NCBI RefSeq assembly: GCF_014672715.2
Contig: NZ_CP058566.2
Span: forward strand, 2,004,323-2,068,322
Origin: Dehalogenimonas etheniformans
GTDB lineage: Bacteria > Chloroflexota > Dehalococcoidia > Dehalococcoidales > Dehalococcoidaceae
Direction: 5' to 3'
DNA: 64,000 bases
Part shown: in pieces, positions 1 to 7,635 of the stretch
Numbering within the stretch: position 1 is the first letter of the stretch
Layout of the letters: every line of letters begins with the position of its first letter
The notes under the pieces: generated by a model
Databases searched by the model: none
What the model was told of the DNA's origin: nothing
The model's input: the letters and a program-made list of their open reading frames with translations, nothing else
Translations under genes and position numbers: made by a program

Positions 1-245
1 ATTAACTGACCGGTATCCCTTTTTTCAAGAATTCCCACCATGTCTTTGGGGCTTACTTCAATAGACCTTAAAGCTCTTATTACATCTAGTTGGATTAATT
101 GTTCAAAGGAATAATAGCGATATCTCGTCACCGGATCAGTGTAAAACGGATTTATAAGACCAATCCTTTCGTAAAAACGTAGTGCTTTTATTGTAATGCC
201 TTTTATTTTAGACGTCTGCCCGATTGTAAAAAGATTATTATTCAT
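1..245 (-). CDS. MerR-family transcriptional regulator (partial, runs off the window)
   Basis: The visible 81 residues form the N-terminal winged-helix DNA-binding domain of a MerR regulator: FTIGQTSKIKGITIKALRFY followed by ERIGLI, then a wing containing RYRYYSFEQL. The effector-binding C-terminus lies beyond base 1, so the inducer cannot be read. The start at 245 is the first ATG of the frame. It is divergent from the MFS exporter at 362, with a MerR-type promoter between them, so it most likely controls that exporter and its own transcription. MerR activators of this sort typically bind drugs, metals or oxidants. Confidence 0.85.
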   Translation of the reverse strand, partial: MNNNLFTIGQTSKIKGITIKALRFYERIGLINPFYTDPVTRYRYYSFEQLIQLDVIRALRSIEVSPKDMVGILEKRDTGQL

Positions 246-249
246 GCTA

Positions 250-280
250 TTGACTCTCCCCTAAGGGGATAGTTTACATT
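250..280 (+). promoter_or_regulatory. MerR-type promoter/operator with 19-bp spacer
   Basis: TTGACT (250-255) and TACATT (275-280) are separated by 19 bp, the over-long spacing typical of MerR-activated promoters. The spacer carries the dyad TCCCCT-A-AGGGGA (257-269). It points to the MFS gene at 362 and lies just upstream of the divergent merR start. Assignment is from sequence pattern only. Confidence 0.7.
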
Positions 281-361
281 AGACATTAGTTAAAAGATAG
301 CGACGCAACATTCTGATAATGGCAAAAACGACATGACAAATATCAGCAGAGGGGAATTTAT

Positions 362-1594
362 ATGAAAAAGTTTATGGTAATCTGGACGAGCCAGGCGATT
401 TCGCTCTTTGGCAGCGCCGTTGTGGAATTCGCCTTGGCCTGGTATCTAACAATCAAGACCGGCTCAGCTACTATTCTGGCTACCTCAATGCTGGTGGCAA
501 TCCTACCTCAGGTAGTTCTGGGGCCGTTCATCGGGCCATATATCGACCGCTGGGACCGCAAACGCATTATGATCGTAGCGGATATCGCTATATCCACGTT
601 GACGATAGGATTGGCGGTGTTATTCTGGCTGGACGCCATCCAAATCTGGCATATCTATATAGCAATGGCAGGACGCGCCGTTGGGCAGGCCTTCCACTTT
701 CCCGCCAGTATGGCAGCGGTGACCATGATTGTCCCGAAAAAAGACCTCACCCGGGCAGCCGGGCTGAATCAAATGATACAGGGCGTTATTACCATCGCTG
801 GACCGCCTGCGGGGGCTTTTCTGTTCGGCATCCTGCCAATTCAGGGCGTTCTTATGGTGGACATTATGACGGCGGTGATTGCTGTTTTATGTCTGATTCC
901 GATTGTGATACCGCATCCCAAACAGGCCACTGATAAGCCCAGCACTTCGATTATTTTCGAGATGATAGAAGGCTTCCGCTATATATGGAAATGGAAGGGT
1001 CTGACGTGGTTGATAGGTCTTTCAGCAATTATCAGCGTATTTATTGCTCCGGCCATCGCGCTGCTTCCCATAATGGTAAACCAGGCCTTGGCTGGAGATG
1101 TGCTAAAGCTGGGCTGGATTGAAGCGGCATTTGGAGTAGGTATAATCTTGGGAGGGCTGTTGTTAGGGGTTTGGCCGGGTTTTAAGAACAGGATAATAAC
1201 CTGTTTAACTGGAGTAATTCTTTGCGGTCTGGCTGCCACCACGATGGGCTTAACATCCCAGGGCTGGTTCCAGGTGGGTCTGGCCTCAAGTTTCATCGTT
1301 GGATTCGGCATGTCGTTTGCTAATGGACCGATAATGGCTGTGTTGCAGGCTACAATTGAGAAAAACATGCAAGGACGGATATTTTCTCTTATGGGTTCAG
1401 TAAGTTCAGCAATGGTACCTATTGGACTGATAATTGCTGGCTCTACCTCAGATGCTATCGGTATCGGGCCTTTGTTCTATATTTGTGGAATTGCCGTCAT
1501 GATGACAGGAATTATCCTTTTCTTTGTTCCAGCTCTGATGAATTTTGAAAATCAGATGAAACCTCATCTTACCGAATTAGTGCAAGGCGAGTAG
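362..1594 (+). CDS. MFS transporter, drug-efflux type
   Basis: A 410-residue major facilitator with about 12 hydrophobic segments. The loop 2-3 signature GPYIDRWDRKRIM is at about residues 58-70, and the organisation resembles the macrolide/enterobactin exporter group (MefA/EntS-like). It is expected to export a small hydrophobic compound across the cytoplasmic membrane by proton antiport. AGGGG about 9 nt before the ATG supports the start. It lies downstream of a MerR-type promoter, divergent from merR, which suggests an inducible efflux module. The substrate cannot be told from sequence. Confidence 0.85.
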   Translation: MKKFMVIWTSQAISLFGSAVVEFALAWYLTIKTGSATILATSMLVAILPQVVLGPFIGPYIDRWDRKRIMIVADIAISTLTIGLAVLFWLDAIQIWHIYIAMAGRAVGQAFHFPASMAAVTMIVPKKDLTRAAGLNQMIQGVITIAGPPAGAFLFGILPIQGVLMVDIMTAVIAVLCLIPIVIPHPKQATDKPSTSIIFEMIEGFRYIWKWKGLTWLIGLSAIISVFIAPAIALLPIMVNQALAGDVLKLGWIEAAFGVGIILGGLLLGVWPGFKNRIITCLTGVILCGLAATTMGLTSQGWFQVGLASSFIVGFGMSFANGPIMAVLQATIEKNMQGRIFSLMGSVSSAMVPIGLIIAGSTSDAIGIGPLFYICGIAVMMTGIILFFVPALMNFENQMKPHLTELVQGE

Positions 1595-1666
1595 AAATGC
1601 CTCGTTATCGTAAAGATATCATTCTTCAGAACAAGCAATAACAAACTGGTCTGTTTATTCTTTAAA

Positions 1667-1743
1667 TGGTGGGCAGTACAGGATTCGAACCTGTGACACC
1701 CTGCGTGTAAAGCAGGTGCTCTAACCAGCTGAGCTAACCGCCC
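1667..1743 (-). tRNA. tRNA-Val (anticodon TAC)
   Basis: Read on the minus strand, it folds as a full cloverleaf: acceptor GGGCGGT/ACTGCCC, anticodon stem CCTGC/GCAGG with loop TTTACAC (anticodon TAC, valine), and T-arm loop TTCGAAT. The 3' CCA is encoded. The length is 77 nt. Confidence 0.97.
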
Positions 1744-1789
1744 GCGTAGAATGTAATTGTAGACTAAAGCGCCGTTTGATGTAAACGGG

Positions 1790-3595
1790 TTACGGGTTGG
1801 CTTTGATATACTCCGTGACCAGCTTGTGTGCCTTTTCGTCGGCGCAGAGGGATTCCAATTCGCGGCTGGCATCGCGGTACAATGTGATTCCCTTGACCCC
1901 TTCGCGATAACCGAACAGGAAGATATCGGCCTGTTTCTGCGGCGTGGTGGTGTTTGGCACGTTGGTCATCTTGGACACCGCGCCGTCGGTGTGGCGCTGG
2001 AAGGCTGCCTGGATGCGGACATGTGCCTCGGGGCTGATGCGGTTGGAGGTGGCGAAGACCCTTTTGACGGTCTCCGGTACCGATTCAACCCCTTGCAAGT
2101 CAGCGCAGGTGACCAATTCCTGTAGCAGGTCGCCGGAATAGAAACCCTGGTGCCGCGCTGCGGCTTCGAAATAGGGGTTGATCTCCAGCAGGTTCTCGCC
2201 GTCGAGGACGTTCCTGACGAATACTGTGGCATAGAACGGCTCGATTCCGACGTTGCAGCCAGCGATGAGGCTTATCGTGCCGGTCGGGGCCACCGTGGTG
2301 CAGGAGGCATGTCTCTGCGGGCGTCCGCCGGGGGCGTCCCATTTGCTGCCCTTCCAGGCTGGGAAAACGCCGCGCTTTTTGGCCAGTTCCTCTGATGCGT
2401 CGTGGGCGGTATCGGTGATGAACGCCATTACGTATTCGGCCATCTTGACCGCCTCGCCGGAATCGTAGGGGATGCCCAGGAGCACCAGCATGTCGGCGAA
2501 ACCCATGACCCCCAGGCCGATCTTGCGGGTTTTCTTGGTGACTTCTTCGATTTGCGGCAGCGGATAATGGTTGACATCGATGACGTTGTCGAGGAGGTTT
2601 ATCGCGGTCTTGATCACGGTGCCGAGCTTATCGTAATCAACGACCGATTTACTGCCGTCCGGCTTGACCATTTTTGCCAAGTTGATCGAGCCCAGGTTGC
2701 ACGATTCGTAGGGGAGGAGGGCCTGTTCAGCGCAACCGGTGACCGTCTCGATGGGGCCGAGGTTTGGCGTCGGGTTGCCACGGTTCACCCGGTCGATGAA
2801 CACCAAGCCCGGATCGCCTGTCTTCCAAGACTGTGCAACGATTTCCTTAAAAACCTCGACGGCATTTAAATGACCGGTGACCTTGCCTGTTCGGGGGTTG
2901 ATCAGGTCATAATCGGTCCCTTTGCTGAGCGCTTCCATGAAAGCGTCGGTTATGGCTACGGAGATGCAGAAATTGGTCAATGCCATTGGGTTGTCTTTGG
3001 CGGCGATGAACTTGAGGATGTCGGGGTGATGGACCGAGAGCAGGCCAATGCTGCAGCCGCGGCGGACTCCACCCTGGCGGATGACGTCGGAAGCAATGGA
3101 GAGGGCGTTAAGGAAGTTGACTGGGCCGCCGGCGATGCCGGTTTCGCCGCCTACCTTATCTCCGGCGGGTCGCAAACGTGAAAAGGAGAAACCTGTTCCG
3201 CCGCCGCTCTTGTGGATGATGGCGGTGTATTTCATGGCATCGAAAATGCCTTCGATCGAATCTTCCAGCGGCAGGGCGAAACACGCGGCGAGCTGGCCGT
3301 TCTTCTTGCCGGCGTTCAGCAGGGTTGGGGAATTGGGGAGGAATTCGAGGTGAGACATGACGCCGAAGAATTCTTGTTCTTTGGCGTTAATGTCGGCCGT
3401 GGGATCGTAATTGAGTTCGGCCGCGGCCAGAGCTTTGGCTACCCGCTGGAAAAGGCCTTCGGGGGTTTCAATCACCCGACCGCCGGAATCCTTTCGCAGG
3501 TACCGCTTTTCCAGTACTCGCCGGGCATTGGGTGTCAGTTCGATCCGGTCGCAAGCTTGAGGGGAGGGGTTTTTTGAGTTTTGGACTTTGGTCAT
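1790..3595 (-). CDS. nrdJ: Adenosylcobalamin-dependent (class II) ribonucleoside-diphosphate reductase
   Basis: A 601-residue class II ribonucleotide reductase that reduces ribonucleotides to deoxyribonucleotides using a cobalamin-derived thiyl radical. Visible landmarks are the redox cysteines C105 (LAACFALP) and C210 (NFCISV), the thiyl/acid pair C288-x-E290 in TGCAEQALLPYESCNLGS, and the late PTGTISLIAGCNVG loop. Two oddities are worth noting. The Asn normally two residues before the thiyl Cys (NPCGE) reads Thr286. The protein also stops without the C-terminal CxxC tail or zinc ribbon found in many longer NrdJ proteins. It is monocistronic, and the 40 bp upstream hold an AT-rich repeat rather than an obvious regulatory RNA. 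Confidence 0.93.
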   Translation of the reverse strand: MTKVQNSKNPSPQACDRIELTPNARRVLEKRYLRKDSGGRVIETPEGLFQRVAKALAAAELNYDPTADINAKEQEFFGVMSHLEFLPNSPTLLNAGKKNGQLAACFALPLEDSIEGIFDAMKYTAIIHKSGGGTGFSFSRLRPAGDKVGGETGIAGGPVNFLNALSIASDVIRQGGVRRGCSIGLLSVHHPDILKFIAAKDNPMALTNFCISVAITDAFMEALSKGTDYDLINPRTGKVTGHLNAVEVFKEIVAQSWKTGDPGLVFIDRVNRGNPTPNLGPIETVTGCAEQALLPYESCNLGSINLAKMVKPDGSKSVVDYDKLGTVIKTAINLLDNVIDVNHYPLPQIEEVTKKTRKIGLGVMGFADMLVLLGIPYDSGEAVKMAEYVMAFITDTAHDASEELAKKRGVFPAWKGSKWDAPGGRPQRHASCTTVAPTGTISLIAGCNVGIEPFYATVFVRNVLDGENLLEINPYFEAAARHQGFYSGDLLQELVTCADLQGVESVPETVKRVFATSNRISPEAHVRIQAAFQRHTDGAVSKMTNVPNTTTPQKQADIFLFGYREGVKGITLYRDASRELESLCADEKAHKLVTEYIKANP

Positions 3596-3640
3596 TTGGA
3601 TTTATTTAGGATTTAGATATTGGAATTTGGAATTTTTCTC

Positions 3641-4303
3641 CTACTCCACTTTGAGAATGTTTAAATACCAGAAGCCGTCCTCCAGTACTTTTCGCGACTC
3701 GACAATCTGGAGCGGTTTCTTAAAAAGGGGACCGCCCAAAACAGTCGTGTGATAGGCCCCGGCCTCGGCGGGGCGCGAGATATGCTTTTCACGCCTTACA
3801 TCGTCCCAGGCTTTCAAAAAATCGGCGTCTAGTTTCTTGCCCAGCCACTCCTCGCCCATTACATCGGCCCTGGTAGTGACCACGATCGCCTCAAAGCCTC
3901 GATTGATGAATTCTTTGAGGATACGGTCCTTGGACATGCCGTCGAGGGGAAGATGTGCTTCGATACCGGCTTCACGACAGACGCAATCGATCCACTGTCT
4001 CTCGACATCGCCGTTGCCGAAAACGCCGCCGTCGACACCTTGTTTCTTGAGTTCCTTAAGGCATTTCTTGAAGTCCGCCTCGTAGCGGAATCCATTGGTA
4101 ACCAATTGGATGAGCGGGATGCCCATGGCCTCAGCCTGGGCTTTCATCAGGTCCGAGGATAGGCCGTGGGTGCAGGAGGTACGGCCGTCTTCGTTCAGGA
4201 TATTCAAAAGGTGGGTCACCTTCATTCCCGAATCCTGGGCAAGGGCCAGCGACAGGCAACTGTCTTTGCCGCCGCTCCATGAAGCTACAACCTGTTGACG
4301 CAA
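3641..4303 (-). CDS. Dph6-like adenine nucleotide alpha-hydrolase (ATP pyrophosphatase)
   Basis: A 220-residue PP-loop protein with the SGGKDS motif at residues 10-15 that binds ATP and adenylates a substrate. It resembles the MJ0570/Dph6 diphthine-ammonia ligase family. Bacteria lack diphthamide, so the bacterial substrate is unknown and the Dph6 name marks homology only. It ends 46 bp upstream of nrdJ on the same strand and may be co-transcribed with it. Confidence 0.75.
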   Translation of the reverse strand: MRQQVVASWSGGKDSCLSLALAQDSGMKVTHLLNILNEDGRTSCTHGLSSDLMKAQAEAMGIPLIQLVTNGFRYEADFKKCLKELKKQGVDGGVFGNGDVERQWIDCVCREAGIEAHLPLDGMSKDRILKEFINRGFEAIVVTTRADVMGEEWLGKKLDADFLKAWDDVRREKHISRPAEAGAYHTTVLGGPLFKKPLQIVESRKVLEDGFWYLNILKVE

Positions 4304-4398
4304 GGCTACCTCCGTGAAGAAGTTATCGCGAAAAAATACGCCGGTTAATTATGTTCACCGGCGAACAGTCAATATTAGCAAGACTGCTCATTTTTGGC

Positions 4399-4424
4399 GG
4401 TAATTATCCCTTGACAACAAGTAC
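4399..4424 (+). repeat. Left terminal inverted repeat of the IS1595-type element
   Basis: Begins GGTAATTATCCCTTGAC and ends CAAGTAC. It pairs with 6203-6228 (21/26 identical when inverted). The transposase -35 box TTGACA lies inside it. Confidence 0.75.
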
Positions 4425-4439
4425 TTAGTATGTTATAGT
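4411..4439 (+). promoter_or_regulatory. Sigma-70-type promoter for the transposase
   Basis: TTGACA (4411-4416), a 17-bp spacer, then TATAGT (4434-4439). This is close to consensus, 29 bp before the transposase ATG, with its -35 box inside the left inverted repeat. Confidence 0.75.
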
Positions 4440-4467
4440 GTAGCTAATCGAACCAGGGAGCAAGGAA

Positions 4468-5349
4468 ATGGAACGCTACACTATCAAGGACTTCAACAAG
4501 GACTTCCCGGATGATGCCGCTTGTCTCGAATGGCTAAGGTCTTATCTTTACGCCGATGGAATCACTTGTAAGACTTGCGGCAAGGTCACTAAGCATCATC
4601 GCGTGACTAACCGCGCTTGTTTTGCCTGCGACAATTGCGGAACGCAGGTCTATCCAATGACTAATACAATCTTTGAGAAATCCAGCACTTCCCTAAAACA
4701 TTGGTTTTATGCCATCTTCCTAATGAGCCAAACGCGTTGTGGTATTTCAGCCAAGCAGATTCAGCGTGAAACAGGCGTTACCTATAAGACAGCCTGGCGG
4801 ATGTTCAAGCAGATTCGGAGCCTATTAGGTGAGGATTGTGCCCCGCTGAAAGGTAAAGTTGAGGCTGACGAAACTTACATCGGTGGCGCAAGAAAAGGTA
4901 AACGGGGACGTGGCGCAGACGGTAAGACTCCCGTTGTTGGTGTTGTTGAGCGCAAGGGCAAGGTTGCAGCTAAGGTGACTGGTGATCTCAAATCCAAATC
5001 CGTCAAGCCGTTTGTCATAAAGAAAGTCGAGCCGAGTTGTACGCTCTATACGGATGAATTTCAGGGTTATCGCGGGCTAGGCTTCTACGTCAATGGGCAT
5101 GAAACTGTCAATCACAATAACGACGAATGGGTAAGGGGGGACGCACATACAAATACGATTGAAGGTTTTTGGTCTTTAATGAAGCGGGGAATTAGCGGGG
5201 TTTATCATGCGGTTAGCCCCAAATACCTTCAGGACTATGTGAATGAATACGCTTTCCGGTATAACCATAGAGACGATGAAAAACCGATGTTTAGGTCTTT
5301 TCTGAATCAGATTGCTCCACCTTGCGGCAAGCCTGTTTCAGGTCCTTAA
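4468..5349 (+). CDS. IS1595 family (ISXO2-like) transposase
   Basis: A 293-residue DDE transposase. An N-terminal zinc ribbon (C34, C37, C54, C57) precedes the ISXO2-like catalytic domain. Candidate acidic residues are D134 in VEADETYIGG, D196 in LYTDEFQGY and E232 in NTIEGFWSLMKRG. The frame is intact and full length. An AGGGAG Shine-Dalgarno sequence and a strong promoter precede it, so it may still be active. Its last 59 bases overlap the end of the minus-strand passenger gene at 5291-5470. Confidence 0.93.
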   Translation: MERYTIKDFNKDFPDDAACLEWLRSYLYADGITCKTCGKVTKHHRVTNRACFACDNCGTQVYPMTNTIFEKSSTSLKHWFYAIFLMSQTRCGISAKQIQRETGVTYKTAWRMFKQIRSLLGEDCAPLKGKVEADETYIGGARKGKRGRGADGKTPVVGVVERKGKVAAKVTGDLKSKSVKPFVIKKVEPSCTLYTDEFQGYRGLGFYVNGHETVNHNNDEWVRGDAHTNTIEGFWSLMKRGISGVYHAVSPKYLQDYVNEYAFRYNHRDDEKPMFRSFLNQIAPPCGKPVSGP

Positions 5350-5470
5350 AAAAATCATCGCGAGTAGGATGGTTGTTTGAATCGGGGTCTTCTTTTTCCC
5401 ATCCCATGCTATCGTATTCGGCCTGAGCCCACTTTTGTCTGTATTCTTCCTTGCTATACACTCCGTTCAT
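5291..5470 (-). CDS. Small hypothetical protein, IS passenger (59 aa)
   Basis: An ORF starting MNGVYSKEEYRQKWAQAEYD and ending KVEQSDSEKT. It is strongly charged and has no membrane segment. It starts 17 bp after the stop of the Ntn-hydrolase gene with AGAAAGG upstream, so the two appear to form an operon. Its last 20 codons run antisense into the transposase end. I do not recognise the family. Reality is supported by operon spacing and clean start signals. The antisense overlap is the main reason for doubt. Confidence 0.5.
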   Translation of the reverse strand: MNGVYSKEEYRQKWAQAEYDSMGWEKEDPDSNNHPTRDDFFKDLKQACRKVEQSDSEKT

Positions 5471-5487
5471 CTTTCATCACTACCTTT

Positions 5488-6168
5488 CTAATCAACCGTT
5501 ACCGTGGTCGTCTCGTTTCCAACTCCAGGGGCTACTTGGCTCCGAGCTTTCGCCTCTGTTAGCAATTTCAAAACATCTTCTTTGGGTAAGTCCTTTTTAT
5601 AACCATGTTCAATCAGATAGTAAACAGCATGGGGCGCACCAGAACCAATGGCAATATATCCTACACTGTCATGGCAGTTCAAATCACCCGGATTCGTGAT
5701 TGAGAACAACTGGCAGCCCCCATCTCCCTTTCCAGCTACTATCAATTGTACCCCAACATCATTATTGCGCAAAGCGCCGTCAATCATCTGGATAATAGCG
5801 GGGGCTAATTTAGTTTGGTTATTATAGTAAGTGTCGAGGGTGAGTCCGCGTGGTTCGATTTCTGCCCTTAGGATTTTAAGTTTGCGTACATTGGAAAAAT
5901 GTGCCCTAGCGATTTCGGCAATAGCGTCAACTGTGTTTGTGCCCTTGTTTTTAACATCCTTTTTAGTCGCACCGAGCATTTCGTTGGCGGTTATCACATT
6001 GCCCGATATTAAAGCATAACAAGTTGGTGGATCATTTAGAGGCATGATTTTGGTGATATCATCGCGTTCAAACTCATAACCCATCGGGAAATGAGACGTT
6101 ACCATTTGGTCAGAGATCAAGACCAACCCCTGCCCGTTGCTGTATGATGCCGCGATACATATAGTCAT
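5488..6168 (-). CDS. Proteasome-like Ntn-hydrolase family protein (IS passenger)
   Basis: A 226-residue protein beginning MTICIAASYSNGQGLVLISD. After Met removal, Thr1 would be the N-terminal nucleophile. Asp19 (LISDQ), Lys39 (DDITKI) and the SG turn in YALISGN match the proteasome beta-subunit/HslV catalytic layout (Thr1, Asp17, Lys33). It resembles the loosely characterised MTVCIAA-type bacterial Ntn-hydrolases rather than HslV or Anbu. Its substrate is unknown. It sits inside an IS1595-type element opposite the transposase and is followed by a 59-aa gene. No HslU-like ATPase lies nearby, so it would act without an encoded unfoldase partner. Confidence 0.65.
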   Translation of the reverse strand: MTICIAASYSNGQGLVLISDQMVTSHFPMGYEFERDDITKIMPLNDPPTCYALISGNVITANEMLGATKKDVKNKGTNTVDAIAEIARAHFSNVRKLKILRAEIEPRGLTLDTYYNNQTKLAPAIIQMIDGALRNNDVGVQLIVAGKGDGGCQLFSITNPGDLNCHDSVGYIAIGSGAPHAVYYLIEHGYKKDLPKEDVLKLLTEAKARSQVAPGVGNETTTVTVD

Positions 6169-6186
6169 GGCGGGGATTATAGAACA

Positions 6187-6216
6187 CTATTAAATAAGAA
6201 TTGTACTTGCCGCTAA
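6187..6216 (-). promoter_or_regulatory. Possible promoter for the passenger operon
   Basis: On the minus strand TTAGCG (6211-6216), an 18-bp spacer and TAATAG (6187-6192) lie 19 bp before the Ntn-hydrolase ATG. It occupies the place in the right inverted repeat that the transposase promoter takes in the left one. The -35 box is weak. Confidence 0.4.
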
Positions 6217-6228
6217 GGGATACTTACC
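6203..6228 (-). repeat. Right terminal inverted repeat of the IS1595-type element
   Basis: The complement reads GGTAAGTATCCCTTAGC and ends CAAGTAC, matching the left end at 21 of 26 positions. Confidence 0.75.
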
Positions 6229-6262
6229 AAATATATTTTGACATTTACGTGTAAACCAACAA

Positions 6263-6324
6263 GAGATTGCTTCGCTCTCCTTCGGAATCGCTCGCAAAAC
6301 GAGGAAGGTGGCGTCTGCGCCACC
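6263..6324. repeat. Degenerate interspersed repeat plus hairpin
   Basis: A tract reading agattgcttcgctctcc then ttcggaatcgctcgcaa is of the type dispersed in many bacterial genomes. It is followed by the perfect hairpin GGTGGCG-TCTG-CGCCACC (6307-6324). It lies just outside the IS right end and before radC. A transcription end on the minus strand is possible. Confidence 0.45.
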
Positions 6325-6346
6325 AAAAGTGGTATAAGTTCCAGCC

Positions 6347-7075
6347 ATGAGCGACGATACCAAGAGCCAGGTCGAGGGGCATCGCGGGCGGCTTCGTGAG
6401 CGTTTCAAAAAGGGCGGCCTTCCAGCCCTGGCCGACTATGAGGTCGTCGAACTGCTGTTGACCCTCGGCCAGCCGAGGAGCGATTGCAAGCCCGCCGCCA
6501 AGGAAGCCATCAAGCGTTTCAAGACCCTCCGCGGCGTGCTGGAAGCCTCACCCGAGGAACTGTTGGAAGTCGCTGGCATCGGGCCCAACAACTGCATCGC
6601 CATCCGGCTCATCGCCGATGCGGCGCGGGAACTGCTCAAGGAAAAGATCGTAGACGGGAAGACTGTCACGACCCCGGAGCAAGTGAAGGATTACCTGAAC
6701 GCATCGATGGGTGGGTTGAAGAAAGAGGTCTTCAAGGTGATCTACCTGGACAACCAGAACCGGGTAATTGAAACCATCGATATGTTCCACGGCACGATAA
6801 ATGCCTCGGCGGTGTGGGTGCGTGAGGTCATCGAGGGCGCGTTAAAGCGGCATGCGGCAGCAATGATCTTCGTCCACAACCACCCCTCAGGTTCTATCAC
6901 CCCCAGCCAACAGGACCGAAACATCACCAGGGACCTGGTACTAGCCTCCGAAGCGGTGGGCATTCGCGCGCTCGACCATATTATCGTCGGTGGGGACAAG
7001 CATTTCAGCCTGGCATCAGAAGGATTGATGGACAAATATGTGGCTGAGTTTCAGGGGCTGCGGGGGAAGCGGTAA
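6347..7075 (+). CDS. radC: RadC family protein (JAB1/MPN domain)
   Basis: A 242-residue RadC homologue. The N-terminal UPF0758/HhH part (VAGIGPNNCIAIRL, about residues 78-91) precedes a JAMM metalloprotease-like domain with HNHPSG and the following Asp (SITPSQQD), the zinc-binding HxH...D set. The DNA-repair role in the name is historical and the biochemical function remains unsettled. The length is normal for the family. It is convergent with the MGMT gene, with only one base between the stops. Confidence 0.92.
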   Translation: MSDDTKSQVEGHRGRLRERFKKGGLPALADYEVVELLLTLGQPRSDCKPAAKEAIKRFKTLRGVLEASPEELLEVAGIGPNNCIAIRLIADAARELLKEKIVDGKTVTTPEQVKDYLNASMGGLKKEVFKVIYLDNQNRVIETIDMFHGTINASAVWVREVIEGALKRHAAAMIFVHNHPSGSITPSQQDRNITRDLVLASEAVGIRALDHIIVGGDKHFSLASEGLMDKYVAEFQGLRGKR

Positions 7076-7076
7076 T

Positions 7077-7595
7077 CTAGGTTTTCCCCTTCTTTTCCAT
7101 CGCCAGCAGTTTTTGCTTGGTCTTGATCCCACCGGAAAAACCACCCAAACCCCCGTCGGCCGCGACAACCCGATGGCAGGGGATAAGAATAGGAACGGGA
7201 TTGGCGCCAAGTGCCTGCCCGACAGCCCGCGCAGCACCCGGTTTGCCGATTTCTTCAGCCAGTTGGCCGTAGCTTTTGGTCTCGCCGTAGGGAATGCGAC
7301 AAGCGGCTTCATAAACTTGCTTCTGGAATTCGGTGGTCCCGGTAAGATCTATGCCGTCGTTGAAAACGACCGGCTGCCCCACAAAATAATGTCTCAATCT
7401 GTCACCCAGGCCGCTGCCGGGAGAAAGATCCTGTTCTTCTATCCCCAAGTCTGTCAACACGGATTTCCGGTTCCTGGCCGGAAGAGTAAGGCGCCTTACC
7501 CCGTTTTCTGAGGCTTCGATACCCACCCATCCCTGGGCAGTTTCGACCATTTCATATTTTGATCCCGGTTTGGGCTGCAATCGTTTTTGGGCCAT
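7077..7595 (-). CDS. ogt: Methylated-DNA--protein-cysteine methyltransferase
   Basis: A 172-residue O6-alkylguanine-DNA alkyltransferase that moves alkyl groups from O6-guanine to its own cysteine in a single-turnover repair reaction. The active-site IPCHRVV motif and the preceding RAVGQALGANP helix are intact. The N-terminal domain is short, as in Ogt-type proteins. It is convergent with radC. Confidence 0.93.
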   Translation of the reverse strand: MAQKRLQPKPGSKYEMVETAQGWVGIEASENGVRRLTLPARNRKSVLTDLGIEEQDLSPGSGLGDRLRHYFVGQPVVFNDGIDLTGTTEFQKQVYEAACRIPYGETKSYGQLAEEIGKPGAARAVGQALGANPVPILIPCHRVVAADGGLGGFSGGIKTKQKLLAMEKKGKT

Positions 7596-7635
7596 TATCG
7601 CGTCACCAAGTTTTCGTTCAAGCTTTGCGGCCGGT

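Larger units (their letters stand above)
4399..6228. mobile_element. IS1595-family insertion sequence with passenger genes
   Basis: The element is bounded by inverted repeats: left 4399-4424 (GGTAATTATCCCTT, then CAAGTAC) and right 6203-6228 (complement GGTAAGTATCCCTT, then CAAGTAC). They match at 21 of 26 positions. Inside are a ISXO2/IS1595 transposase on the plus strand and, on the minus strand, an Ntn-hydrolase plus a 59-aa gene whose end overlaps the transposase. Each inverted repeat holds an inward -35-like box. I see no 8-bp target duplication (tttttggc versus aaatatat), so the insertion may be old or rearranged. Passenger genes are known in IS1595 relatives; this passenger is the unusual part. 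Confidence 0.75.

Noticed and set aside
2402..2869. Plus-strand 155-codon frame in nrdJ
   Set aside because: Shadow frame opposite a conserved enzyme.
4391..6236. 8-bp target-site duplication around the IS
   Set aside because: Flanks tttttggc and aaatatat do not match; no duplication claimed.
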